Shown here: one piece after another, positions 22,981 to 34,901 of the stretch
How the letters are laid out: each line of letters opens with the position of its first letter
How positions within the stretch are numbered: the first letter of the stretch is position 1
Source: Prochilodus magdalenae
Taxonomy: Eukaryota > Chordata > Actinopteri > Characiformes > Prochilodontidae
Assembly: GCA_024036415.1 (NCBI GenBank)
Contig: JAMWET010003603.1
Span: forward strand, 122,501 to 186,500
Direction: 5' to 3'
DNA: 64,000 bases
Notes under the pieces: model-generated
Told to the model about the DNA's origin: nothing
Databases searched by the model: none
Seen by the model: the letters and a program-made list of their open reading frames with translations, nothing else
Translations under genes and position numbers: made by a program

Positions 22981-25583
22981 ATTGCTTTAAACTCAGTGTG
23001 ATGGATGTTAGACTGTACTGTAATTGTTTTAAACTCAGCGTGATGGATGTTAGACTGTACTGTAATTGTTTTAAACTCAGTGTGATGGATGTTAGACTGT
23101 ACTGTAAATGTTTTAAACTCAGCGTGATGGATGTTAGACTGTACTGTAATTGTTTTAAACTCAGTGTGATGGATGTTAGACTGTACTGTAATTGTTTTAA
23201 ACTCAGTGTGATGGATGTTAGACTGTACTGTAATTGTTTTAAACTCAGTGTGATGGATGTTAGACTGTACTGTAAATGTTTTAAACTCAGCGTGATGGAT
23301 GTTAGACTGTACTGTAAATGTTTTAAACTCAGCGTGATGGATGTTAGACTGTACTGTAATTGTTTTAAACTCAGTGTGATGGATGTTAGACTGTACTGTA
23401 ATTGTTTTAAACTCAGTGTGATGGATGTTAGACTGTACTGTAAATGTTTTAAACTCAGCGTGATGGATGTTAGACTGTACTGTAAATGTTTTAAACTCAG
23501 TGTGATGGATGTTAGACTGTACTGTAAATGTTTTAAACTCAGCGTGATGGATGTTAGACTGTACTGTAAATGTTTTAAACTCAGTGTGATGGATGTTGGA
23601 CTGTATTGTAAATGTTTTAAACTCAGTGTGAGGGATGTTAGACTGTACTGTAATTGTTTTAAACTCAGCGTGATGGATGTTAGACTGTACTGTAACTGTT
23701 TTAAACTCAGTGTGATGGATGTTGGACTGTACTGTAATTGTTTTAAACTCAGTGTGATGGATGTTAGACTGTACTGTAATTGTTTTAAACTCAGTGTGAT
23801 GGATGTTAGACTGTACTGTAATTGTTTTAAACTCAGTGTGATGGATGTTAGACTGTACTGTAAATGTTTTAAACTCAGTGTGATGGATGTTAGACTGTAC
23901 TGTAACTGTTTTAAACTCAGTGTGATGGATGTTAGACTGTACTGTAACTGTTTTAAACTCAGCGTGATGGATGTTAGACTGTACTGTAACTGTTTTAAAC
24001 TCAGCGTGATGGATGTTAGACTACTGTAATTGTTTTAAACCCAGTGTGATGGATGTTAGACTGTACTGTAAATGTTTTAAACTCAGTGTGATGGATGTTA
24101 GACTGTACCGTAATTGTTTTAAACTCAGTGTGATGGATGTTAGACTGTACTGTAAATGTTTTAAACTCTGTGAGGGTGTTTGTTTAACTGTTTTTAAACT
24201 CAGTGTGATGGATGTTAGACTGTACTGTAATTGTTTTAAACTCAGTGTGACTGTAGACTGTACTGTAATTGTTTTAAACTCAGTGTGATGGATGTTAGAC
24301 TGTACTGTAATTGTTTTAAACTCAGTGTGATGGATGTTAGACTGTACTGTAATTGTTTTAAACTCAGTGTGATGGATGTTAGACTGTACTGTAATTGTTT
24401 TAAACTCAGTGTGATGGATGTTAGACTGTACTGTAAATGTTTTAAACTCAGTGTGATGGATGTTAGACTGTACTGTAATTGTTTTAAACTCAGCGTGATG
24501 GATGTTAGACTGTACTGTAAATGTTTTAAACTCAGTGTGATGGATGTTAGACTGTACTCTAAATGTTTTAAACTCAGCGTGATGGATGTTAGACTGTACT
24601 GTAAATGTTTTAAACTCAGCGTGATGGATGTTGGACTGTACTGTAAATGTTTTAAACTCAGCGTGATGGATGTTGGACTGTACTGTAATTGTTTTAAACT
24701 CAGCGTGATGGATGTTAGACTGTACTGTAATTGTTTTAAACTCAGTGTGATGGATGTTAGACTGTACTGTAAATGTTTTAAACTCAGTGTGATGAATGTT
24801 AGACTCTACTGTAACTGTTTTAAACTCAGTGTGATGGATGTTAGACTGTACTGTAAATGTTTTAAACTCAGTGTGATGGATGTTAGGCTGTACTGTAAAT
24901 GTTTTAAACGCAGTGTGATGGATGTTAGACTGTACTGTAAATGTTTTAAACTCAGCGTGATGGATGTTAGACTGTACTGTAAATGTTTTAAACTCAGCGT
25001 GATGTTAGACTGTACTGTAAATGTTTTAAACTCAGCGTGATGGATTTTAGACTGTACTGTAAATGTTTTAAACTCAGCGTGATGGATGTTAGACTGTACT
25101 GTAAATGTTTTAAACTCAGTGTGATGGATGTTAGACTGTACTCTAAATGTTTTAAACTCAGTGTGATGAATGTTAAGACTGTACTCTAAATGTTTTAAAC
25201 TCAGTGTGATGAATGTTACACTGTACTGTAAATGTTTTAAACTCAGTGTGATGAATGTTACACTGTACTGTAAATGTTTTAAACTCAGTGTGATGAATGT
25301 TACACTGTACTGTAAATGTTTTAAACTCAGTGTGATGGATGTTAGACTGTACTCTAAATGTTTTAAACTCAGCGTGATGGATGTTAGACTGTACTGTAAA
25401 TGTTTTAAACTCAGTGTGATGGATGTTGGACTGTACTGGAAATGTTTTAAACTCAGCGTGATGGATGTTGGACTGTACTGTAAATGTTTTAAACTCAGTG
25501 TGATGGATGTTAGACTGTACTGTAAATGTTTTAAACTCAGCGTGATGGATGTTAGACTGTACTGTAAATGTTTTAAACTCAGT
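22981..25583. repeat. 42-bp minisatellite, about 62 units
   Basis: The unit runs 'tgttttaaactcagtgtgat' then 'ggatgttagactgtactgta' then 'aa'. The main variants are 'cagtg/cagcg' and 'gtaaatg/gtaattg/gtaactg', mixed along the array. Minor types cluster: 'gatgaatgttacactg' in 25200-25310, and 'ctctaaatg' near 24550 and 25140-25350. Broken units lie at 24020 (2-bp loss), 24165-24200 (scrambled), 24250 (short), 25000 (4-bp loss) and 25172 (1-bp gain). Since 42 is a multiple of 3, one plus frame stays open for hundreds of codons (22965-24029, 24285-25040, 25170-25604), spelling a 14-residue repeat CFKLSVMDVRLYCN. This is most likely a by-product of the period. Confidence 0.98.
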
Positions 25584-25595
25584 GCTAAATTTAAT

Positions 25596-25655
25596 TTGTT
25601 TTAAACAAATTGTGTGATGAATGTTGGAGCATAATGTAATTGTTCTAAACTATTG
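25596..25655. repeat. Decayed edge unit of the 42-bp array
   Basis: The sequence 'tgttttaaacaaattgtgtg' then 'atgaatgttggagcataatg' then 'taattgttctaaact' keeps the layout of one and a half units but is far more diverged than the interior. This is the usual behaviour of array edges. Confidence 0.75.
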
Positions 25656-27476
25656 TATTTATTTTACACTCACTATACTAAATCATCATGCTATACTATA
25701 TTTCCCAATGTCATTGCTAAATAATGGCAATTTGAAACCAAACGTCAAACATGAAATCGTGCTTAATCACCTGCTGTGTGACATTATGCAACAAAGAGTT
25801 TTGCATCAATAAAAAAGAGAAAACCCAGATACATGTTAGGCTGTCACAATATAAAGATTAACCTATTTGAATAATAAATGCTGGATGTTCAGAAGAGCAC
25901 TCAGGAGAGAACTACAACACTGCCTGTGTAGGTCTGAATATAAATTTAAGTGATTTCACAGAAGCGTCCACAGAGGTGTTCACACAACATCTAGTACAGA
26001 AAACAAGAATCAGGAATCTATACATCTGAAGAGGCTGAAGCTACGAGTCTGATTCAGGATCAGGTTTTACCATATGAAGGGAACAGGAGCCAAACCACAA
26101 AGCCAAAAAGCATATATCACTGATGGCTAATCTGAAGTGCCGCCTCAGTCATCTCTCTCTCAGTATCGCTAGAAGCAGTCGGCTCTGCTGAACTGTTTGA
26201 CTCCATGGCTGGCTTCCAATGCATCATGAGATAAATCATTAAAGTCATAAAGACAGGGCTTTCCACACACTTCAGATACACTGGTTTTGACAATACAGAA
26301 GCACTGAGATTGCTGCTGACATCAGATACATGACAGTTCAAGGTCAAACTGATGATGCTGCTAACTAAGACTTCTAACAGAAGTTCCTTTTTGTTTAGGA
26401 GCGACAGTAATCTTCATTTCCACATAAAGAAAAGCAGTAGAGAAAAGACAAAAGAAGTGAAAGCACAGACTCTCTCATAGTCTGAGCTGTGAGAAACAGT
26501 TCCCCGCAGAGCAGCCAGGCTCTTTTGTAGTTCTGTGACAACACTTCCTTAACAAACACACAGTCAAAGAGGGCCAGGCAGCATCTTTAAAGAGGAGGCG
26601 CCGGCAGTCCGAAATTAAAACAGCAAATCCCCCTTCTGCCTCTAATCACATCGGACTGCCTCCTCAATTTTACATGAGCAGAGGCTACCCGCTAACGCTG
26701 GCACATTCCTAGAATCGCAATTAGCATAATGAAACACAATGGCTTCACCGGGGGGTGGGACGACTGTGGACCTGTTTTCTGGTTGAAGAGGAGAAGGGTC
26801 TGATTAAATCAGTGTTCTAGTGAGAATGCTGTTCAGACATCAAAGCGAAACCAACATCAGCACCCAGGGTTACCGGAGTTAGCCTGAAGCAACCAGTTCC
26901 AGCTTCTCGCCTGGGGTATCCGCTGCTCCACCTATTAGACTACAGCAGGCTGGGCGAGGAACGAGATCAGAAATCATCTGTCAGGTGCAAAGTCACACTT
27001 TCTTTCCCCCCACCAGCGACAATCAATAATTCACACGTGAGCTGGAAATGTATAATGTATAGCGGAACGTTCTCTGGGAGTTCTAGGACGGCTTCTGGAA
27101 TCAGCTTTAGCTAATACTTTCAGTTTTCCAGGAGAAAGGAGCGTAATCCAGTCATCACTCCCACGCTTAAACATTCTGTCTGTGAATATGGCCTAATTAT
27201 TCATTCCAGTATGGACTGTCACATGTGCGCAGTGCTGCCTGAACATTCAGCCAAATCTGAGCAGACACGTGAATGCTGGCAGAAGACTTGGGCTTTTTTA
27301 AAGCCTATAACTTCCTGTAAAAAAATCGTACTCAGGGTCTTAACTGAAAATCACTCAAACGCTCTCCGTACTAAGATTACTTTTGAGCACCCACTGTCAT
27401 TTTAACTCCTCCCACCATCCAATCTTAAAACCAACCAGTTACAGCTGTGTCTCACAGACACCAATGTTTACACAAG
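25656..27476. other. No gene recognised; one compact unique segment
   Basis: Most of this stretch shows nothing. The part at 26575-26770 is a dense unique block with 'ctaatcaca' and 'caattagcataatga', the kind of homeodomain-like cores common in vertebrate conserved non-coding elements. That reading is only suggestive. Confidence 0.3.
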
Positions 27477-27843
27477 GTACTTTTCGCAAAGGTGGGATAG
27501 ACAAGGAGGCTGGATGTAAGCGCAAGTACTTTAATGAACGACAAAATAACAAAGCAAAACCAAAGATAGAAGCCAACGGAGGGGACAAGAAACAGGTTTA
27601 CCAAACGAACAGCCAAAGAACAAAACATCCAACACGAAACCAAAACGCCAAGCAAACACACAGGGGACCACAGGGAGTATAAATGAACACCGACTAACAG
27701 GCAACACCTGGGAAGGGGCGGGGCTACAAACACAGGACCTAGAGGGCGGAGACAGGAGGAGCACATGACCAGAACAAAAGCACATGGAGCATGACAACAA
27801 GCACATGGACAGGGACAGGCAGACAGACAGATGTAACAGTACT
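27477..27843 (-). mobile_element. Probable solo LTR (minus), related to the LTR at 30.3 kb
   Basis: Read on minus it starts 'tgttacatctgtctgtctgc' then 'ctgtccctgt', almost the same opening as the solo LTR at 30281. It is flanked by GTACT on both sides (27477-27481 and 27839-27843), fitting a 5-bp target duplication. A TATA-like 'tttatactccc' and a late 'cattaaagtac' could be the promoter and polyadenylation region. The odd point is the 3' end: the sequence next to the duplication is 'tttgcgaaa' rather than the usual terminal CA. The body is 27482-27838, 357 bp. No internal retroelement region adjoins it. Confidence 0.65.
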
Positions 27844-28513
27844 AGTCAAATTCACCTCAGCCTCCCTTTAATGGACACGCCCCCAGTGTTTCTGAGCAGG
27901 GCATATTTGTTCTCTATTTTGAAGCCTAATTTTATAAATTCACTTTTCAAAATCATGTAACACATTTATTACTGGTTTACATGCAGTTTAAATTCCATTT
28001 TTGACTATAAATTGAATAAACAAACAGGTGGTTTCTGAATGAAACACAGTACTGTAGGTACAGATGCGTTTCTAGTGAAGCGAGATTACTTCAACTGCCC
28101 TCAAATTATTATTATTAATAAAAACACTCCTTTCACGCACCCCAGAACACTTCACAATTTATGGGAGAAAAATATATATATATATATATATATATCACAC
28201 AAAACTGAAAGTATTCTGAGAAACGATAAGTTTAACTGGGCTCTAAAGATGAAAAGAGAGGGAGGATAAGATGAACGTAGATGAAGGTAAAGTGTTTCAG
28301 ATGGCGGGGGCAGCAACACTAAAAAACCTGCCCCCAATAAAGGAAAGCCTGAACCTTGGAACAACCAGAAGACCAGAGCGAGAGGACCTTTCATGATGGG
28401 GCAAAAGACGCATAAGAGCAAAGCACTCTTTTACAAGTACTTGAGCTGAAGTACCTACAGCTTATAATTATTTATAATCATAATTGTCTCATAAGCATCT
28501 AAAATGATTGAAG
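27844..28513. other. No gene; contains a (TA)n run
   Basis: A (TA)12 microsatellite lies at 28172-28195. No other feature is recognised. Confidence 0.6.
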
Positions 28514-29250
28514 CAGCTTACAATTACTTAAAGTAATCAGACTTATTACACTTATGTATTTATAGCCTATGATTATAAGGACAGCAGGATTCCTAATATC
28601 ACTAAAAGACCTGGTAGACCACCAACTTTGTCCAAATCAGATCTGATTACATCTTCGAGGCCTAAACGCAAAGAGAACATGAGACTCGACTCCTACAACC
28701 ACCTGTAAGACCAGGTAGACCACCAAACCGTCTCAGACAAACCGTACCTAAAGCTTCCATCTTTCCAAGAGCAGAAAGTCCAGCTCCTCTCCTCCATGTT
28801 GAGAGACACCTCAACGCTACGAGTCTAAAAGGATGTGTAGCTGTCAAGAAGCAGCTTTTAACGTGAAAGAGAAAATAGAACATTTGCACTAGAGCATCGG
28901 AACTGCACTTCCGAGATGTGGACTGCTAAGATGCAATTACTTGGGAATTATGGTGGTGTTACAGGAAGCAAAACGTACAACCAACTTCCAAGACTGAACT
29001 TTGGCAGTGAAGACACATATTTCACTCAACATGTTTCCTGCTTTTTCCCCTGAGTCTGAAATATTAATAACTCATAGCCAAAGTGCGTGTAACACATTCA
29101 TAATGTAGGCTTAGGTGCTGTGTATCTGAGGTGGACAGTGATGGTGGTCTACCTGGTCTTGTAGGTGGGTGTTAGCAGTCTCTCTCTAAGCCTATGTTAA
29201 AGTCCCGTTTTCCTTATAATTAGATCTGATTACTGTAAGTAATTATAAGC
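28514..29250. repeat. Foldback element with nested inverted arms
   Basis: The outer arms are 28514-28545 ('gcttacaattacttaaagta' then 'atcaga') and 29221-29250, whose reverse complement is 'gcttataattacttacagta' then 'atcaga'. Inner arms are 28605-28650 ('agacctggtagaccacca') and 29120-29165, whose reverse complement holds 'agaccaggtagaccacca'. The inner-arm sequence also occurs a second time in direct orientation at 28708-28730. No transposase sequence is visible between the arms. It may be a non-autonomous foldback or MITE-like element; target duplications were not identified. Confidence 0.7.
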
Positions 29251-30275
29251 TAACCATTTTAGCTGCTCACGAGAGAGACATCTGAGGGCAGCTGAAGTCA
29301 GTTCACTTACTGCTGTGGACTTGGCTGATGTAAATATTGAACACTTGTCATATTCTGCCAGCAATTTCGTAACTACAATGCTGTGCGAAAGAAACCACCC
29401 GGTCATTTATTAGATTTCTAGTCAGAAGCGACTATTAAAATCCATGTATCCAATAGTAATAAATGTGTGTTGAATAATTAAGAGGGAACATGCATTTAAA
29501 CTGTAAACAAAACTGACCTTTTTGACCTGGTGCACCTCCCTGGTCATAACGAGCATCATTCTTCATGCAGCGCTTGTAGGCAGAATGTGTTACCCCTCCC
29601 CATCACCGGCTCATAGCTATGGTGTGATAGGAAAGAGCTACTTGGCAAACAGGAACTGGCCACCTCTAACAGTGGGAAGATAATTGGGTTAAAACGGTGC
29701 TTGTATTCTTGGCGAGTGTCCTGTTCTATTCTGTCCAGGCGTCACATAAACCAGCAGCTCAAACAAGCTAAATAAATATCGGTGAGGGCTTTAGAAGGAC
29801 ATGGTCTAAGAAAGAGGCTAATGGTGACTGGACAGCAGCACTGAAATGTTTCTCCATCCTAAATATACAGAGATCTATAAGCTTTCTGTGGTTAAGCTAA
29901 GTCATACAGTCTCAGAAGCAGGTCTATTTACACAATTCAAAACAGTCCAGTTTGACGTTCCCTTATTTCCATACATGTAAAACATCTGAAGCACAAAGTG
30001 AAAAGTGGACAATTTAAAAATGAATAGATTTGATATCACACTGATTGCTGAAGACTTGAACTTCGTAATTTTCTTTTAAATTTTCTGTGTATTTTGCTTT
30101 TAGATTTTTTCCCCTTAAATTTGATAATCTGTACTTCCTGTACTTTGACTGGAAATGACAAACAAATCATGCAGTACTGAACATAAGGTAAAAATTATTT
30201 CTTTATCAGTAAAAAATGTTTCTCAGGAGATTTCATGTGCCATGATGAAGGGGAAAGGCACTATAAATGCTGAAC
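29251..30275. other. No gene recognised
   Basis: Part of 29570-29690 ('catcaccggctcatagctat', 'aactggccac') resembles, from memory, a dispersed otophysan repeat, but I cannot support a boundary. The rest shows nothing. Confidence 0.4.
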
Positions 30276-30727
30276 AGTATTGTTACATCTCTGTCTGTCT
30301 ATCTGTCTGTCTGTCCCTGTTTGTGTCTCACAACGCCCCCTTTGGTTACTTTGTCATAGCACAGCTCTTCCTGCTTCCCCTAGCTCCGCCCACTCCCACA
30401 CCTGAGACCCATCTGTTACCCATTAGGATGTGTATTAAGACCCCTTTATTTGCCCTGTCTGTTTGTGAAGTCTCTGTAGTTTTTCCCCGTGTTAGTGCTG
30501 AGCTGTTGTCCCTTTGTTAGACCTTGTTGTTTTCCCGGTGTAAATTTTAACCGTGTTTTGTAGTGTTCGTGTTTGTCTTCAGTTCTTTACCCTTGTTTTG
30601 TTTCTGGTTTCTACTTTGGATATGTCTTTACTCATACCCTCCTGTGTCTTGAATCCTGTCACCCGGACTGAAGCCAATAAAAGCACTATGCTCTTGCATC
30701 CCACCTCAGCCCCAGTGTTACAAGTAT
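30276..30727 (+). mobile_element. Solo LTR with 5-bp target duplication AGTAT
   Basis: The LTR body is 30281-30722 (442 bp). It begins TGTTACATCT and ends CAGTGTTACA, so it has the TGT...ACA ends of retroviral-type LTRs. It is flanked by AGTAT at 30276-30280 and 30723-30727, a perfect 5-bp duplication. A TATA-like 'gtgtattaagaccc' at about 30430 and AATAAA in 'gccaataaaagc' at about 30675 fit U3 and R regions. No gag-pol sequence lies nearby, so it most likely arose by recombination between two LTRs. The opening matches the LTR at 27.5-27.8 kb. By type it is probably from a Ty3-like fish element, but the LTR alone cannot show that. Confidence 0.9.
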
Positions 30728-30744
30728 ATGTATGTATGTATGTA

Positions 30745-30804
<60 letters not shown>
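30723..30804. repeat. (TATG)n then (TA)n microsatellite
   Basis: It begins with the right-hand target duplication of the solo LTR, runs through 'tatgtatgtatgtatgtgtg' and then about 27 TA units. Overlapping IY- and YT-repeat frames on both strands are artefacts of it. Confidence 0.95.
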
Positions 30805-30806
<2 letters not shown>

Positions 30807-32451
30807 TCTTAGAACAACATATTCTTCCATCCAGCAAAGATCTCTTTAAGGGAAGGCCATGCACAACTTTTTTTTTGGAATTGGGCTTGTACATAGAACC
30901 TATTCTGTTCTTATGTCTAAAACACAATGATGAAATACAAGATAAGAAATGGAGACATATGTTACCGGTAAATTGACCATAAAACAACATAAAAAATCTC
31001 AATAAATAACATATATTAATAAATAAATAACCATATAACTGATCCCACATCATTTTCCTTTATGGGAAATGGGTCTGAGCTCTTATGGGTTTAATACGCT
31101 TCCTGTTTTTGTACTGAACGGATGCTGTTGACCTGGTCTCTGACTTTTGCACCTTAAAGTTGCACTTTGCTGAGTGCAGTCTGTCAGTGACTCACTAACA
31201 GAGACCTGGAAAAACCCAGTAAAGTTCTATAAAGCTCTACAAAAACACAAAGTAGAAACAAAGCCAAAGCCCGTAAAAGCCAAACCAGAAATAACTCCCC
31301 AAAGTAAAGAACGCCAAAGCCGAAATAATCTGACATCATTTCAAAAACTAGAAATAACTCCTAACTGATGCTAGACTAACTGCCTTTCTTTTATTCACCC
31401 TGACTCACCGCCTTCCTCATTCTCTCCCAGACCCTCACCAAACACGTACACGCGCACGCATTAAGCAGGGAGGTTTTGCCAGTCAGGGTGAATTCTAGCA
31501 TGCAGGGATAATTGGCGTTCCATCACTCAGTGCTGGCACGGCACTGCAGAGTTTCATTATCAGTGCAGCACACATGCTCACACGGAGCTCCAAAAGCGGC
31601 TCACACACATCAATTAACATCCAAGCTCGCGCGCACGCACACACACACACAGAGCGACGACTCAGGCATGTATAGAAGGGAGATGACGATTCATTGATTT
31701 TATCACCGCATCACAGTTCCTGCCAACTCGACGGTGTAAATCCTCTAATAGCGATACGCAATTCAATTGCTCCTGCATCAGTCCTGAGCAGGCCGCGCCT
31801 GGACCGGCTACGCTTGAATGAATCTGAGGAATTATGTCTTCCTCACAATGAAAAGAGCGATACGTATATCTGTATCTCAAAAAACAACATGGCTCCTAAA
31901 ATGGGGATCATCAAGGCAGCACTTGGCTCCGCATGGTGTTCACGGAAATAGGACACCGCCATTCACAAGCTCTGAATCAGCTTTCAATGGGAAACCAATC
32001 TGAATGCAGATACATGCATACAACAATTCGAATACCAGGCTAATACTTCATATGAGGAGTGACATAGAGGACTCTAAAGTGACCAATTAGTCTCTACAAA
32101 CCTGGGAGCGACGCTACAGTTATATCCAGAGTCTCTTATGTGTTTAAAAAGTCATTTACCTTTACTTATTTAAAGTTTCAGGACATACTGTTAAGTGCTC
32201 AGTTCCTACAATCCATATACAGAAACTAGGGTGCAAAAATTGGCAGTTCTTTTTGTGAGGTCCCGGAAATCAGCCTTTTAAACATACAGCCTTTTTACCC
32301 TTTCAAACAAGTTAGGAGTCATTCAGCCCTGCTTTTTAAATACGGCCCAGTAGAGGGGTTGCCAGAGGTCATTATTAGAGTTCATGAATCAGTCTTAAAG
32401 GCACAGTAGCAAAAAGGAAGTGAGAGCATCAAGAGCATTGTAGAAATTACG
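30805..32451. other. No gene recognised; CA run and one compact unique segment
   Basis: A CA run lies at about 31632-31652. The part 31480-31830 is unique-looking and includes 'cattgattttatcaccgcat' and 'caattcaattgctcctgcat'. The small frame at 31174-31368 is lysine-rich and unrecognised. Confidence 0.4.
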
Positions 32452-33020
32452 GATGCTGTCAGGAACAAAGGCACGAGTTGGACCGACGCACACAGAGCTA
32501 AGAGTCGGATGAGCTTTACTGAACAATCGGGTAGTTGAACACGGCACCAGACCACGACCAAACGTAAAGGGAGAATGCAGGATCAGAGACGAGGGACAGC
32601 CTAAGGTCAGAACCAGGGTAGTCAGGCAGCAAGGCAACCAAGGGTCAAGGAGAGTAGTCAGAGGAGCAGAAGAAAGTCAAAAGCCAGAGAGTAGAGCAAA
32701 ACGAGAAAGCCAACAGGGATAAGGAAGAGACTGGTAGTCAGGAAACAAAGGGAGTCAAAGCCAGAGTCGAGATCACAAGGAAGAAATGCTTAGTAATGCA
32801 AACGGGGGTTAGCAAAACTTTCCAATGAGTGTGTGTGGTGGGAAGGGGCTTATACACAGACTGGGTGATTGGAAACAGGTGGACTCAACACTCTGGCAAA
32901 TTACACCAGGAGTGATTGGTAGACTGAGGACATGTGAGTGTGACATCATCAGGTGATGCACTGGGAGGTCGAGTCCAGCAGAGCAGTGAAGCCAGGGAAA
33001 CCCGGAAGCGTGACAGGTGC
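32452..33020 (-). mobile_element. Solo LTR (minus) with near-perfect target duplication
   Basis: The body is 32457-33015 (559 bp). Read on minus it starts 'tgtcacgcttccgggtttcc' and ends 'ttgttcctgaca', again TGT...ACA ends. The flanks are GATGC (32452-32456) and GGTGC (33016-33020), a 5-bp duplication with one mismatch. A TATA box 'gtgtataagcccc' lies about 165 bp inside on minus. A 'cagtaaagctcatcc' near the far end could be the polyadenylation region. No internal retroelement region is present. It is of a different family from the LTRs at 27.5 and 30.3 kb. Confidence 0.85.
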
Positions 33021-34901
33021 ACATTCGATCAAATTGTGATAACCGAGTCAGACATGCTTAAAGTAAAAAGCACTCTAGCTAACAACAGGTAGCGTGTTAA
33101 GCCTAGCGTTACAGCCACGCCATCTCGGTCTCAGCCATGATCTTAAAGTTCCAGGAAGCATACTGAATATAAAAATGCTTATGTGACACTGAACATGAGT
33201 GTGATATTACACACCCAACAAGACATATTTATACATATACATACATACACATCTGGTAAATCTTGGCTTAAACCACGGTCGCTTGTGCAAAGCTCCTAGC
33301 CTGCGCTGCCGCTCATACAGCATTATTATCCAGCTTTGGATAATGTGATGGTAGCTGAACAAAAAAAAGCGTAGTAGACAAACAGATGTGCAGACGGTGG
33401 GTCGAACAAAACAAAGCATAAATGATGGAATGGTTGAAAAAAGAATGTTGATGTATGGGTGAAGGAATAAACAGGTGGCCAATATATTGGTAATTTATGT
33501 TTGGACATGTGGCACGTGTCAACAAATCGTTCATCTCGTTGCCGACCACGGTGCCTCCACAAACGGATTCGTGGGTCATCTTTACAGAAGCTCAACACGA
33601 CCCACTGCCATTCTGAGCCCCTCCATGACAGTCTACCCACCGAGTTTCATTCCTGTCAGCTGATTGCTTCTAACAATGAGTGTAAGTATAAATATATTTG
33701 GTTGGTTGCTTAGTATAGTGGCTTGTTCAAAAAGCAATACAGGCCGGAACACTCTTTGGGAGTTGAATGGGCGGAGCTAGACTGCTAATGGAAAAAGAGG
33801 TGGCTCTATATAAATACTGTCTTCCATGACATCACCAACGCAACAAACTTGCTAGGGTTTCCAAGTTCAAGAAAAGCTTACACACCACATCAAACTCATT
33901 TCAAAGTAGTGTGGGTTCCATGATACGGGCCCTTTAACAACACACTCACATTCAGGAACTTGTGCTTCAAAGTGACACTCTTCGGGACATTACAATGGGA
34001 AAGCATAAATAATAGGAAATCTATGAGCCCTGCTTGCTTCCAAAGTTCACTTTCTCAACGGCGACCTGTCAGAAGACTAAAGCCCAAGTCCGTGCGGCGA
34101 ATACGCAGCAAAGAGCTTTTCATGAGGTGCCATAAATCGAGCACAACACCTTCGCTTCCTGACAAAGCACTCTGACAAACAAACAACGAGGAAATTAACG
34201 TCTGTGTTAGCCCGCTGATATCCAACACAATAACAGCCAATGAGGACGGAGCAGACGCATCATTACGGGAAGGACCGGCCATGATGCTGATTTATTACAG
34301 TGACACATCGGCTGTCTGGGAGTAAACAAAAGAGGCCCTCATTCCACATCAGCAGCAGCTTCAGTCTGCCTCCGAAACTTGCACCAGAGCAGAAATCCAG
34401 CACATAGAGAAAATCACAAAGCACACTAAATCGCTACCTGTGGCATCTACAGCATTCCGCAGATTTCCATGGACAATAACTTTTCCTTCCCTGTAAACAA
34501 ACAGAAAACCTGTTGATTCAAAAGCCAATGGGCAAGACTTACTCTTCTTTTCTACGCACAGAGAAACACTGACCTGCGAAGGTTCTATCCACATACTAAA
34601 TATGACGCAAGAGCCCAGCCAAAAGCTCATTCAGATCCCAAAATATAACAGCAGTGCTGGGACCTGTAAAGGTTTTCACCATCCACTCCTCCTTTAGTGA
34701 GGAACCACTGAGGGTTAAACAAGGTCTAATGGTTCTTACAGCTCTTATCCGCTTGTTAAGACGTCCGGGCTGAAGCCTCCAGTGCATTGGCAAAGGCCCT
34801 CATTTCAGCAGTCTGAATACATCAGAATCCAATAAGCCTATTGGATAGTCATTCTACCATTTCCTCTGTGATGAGAAAGAGGATATGCCTACAGTCTATT
34901 C
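33021..34901. other. No gene recognised; compact unique block at 34030-34330
   Basis: Frames in 33200-33715 overlap each other on both strands and are unconvincing. The segment 34030-34330 has balanced composition, no repeat similarity, and motifs such as 'gacaaacaaacaacgaggaa' and 'gctgatttattacagtgaca'. It could be a conserved non-coding element; this is only an impression. Confidence 0.3.

Noticed and set aside
22965..24029. 354-codon open frame as a repeat-containing protein gene
   Set aside because: The 42-bp unit is a multiple of three and stop-free, so copying alone keeps the frame open. Indels break it at several points, and no flanking coding sequence or signal exists.
27452..27806. 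Leucine/cysteine-rich minus-strand frames of 91 and 104 codons
   Set aside because: They lie inside the probable LTR, whose pyrimidine-rich strand gives such composition.
30553..31053. Frames ending in IYIYIY or YTHTYIHT on both strands
   Set aside because: These are products of the TA/TATG microsatellite.
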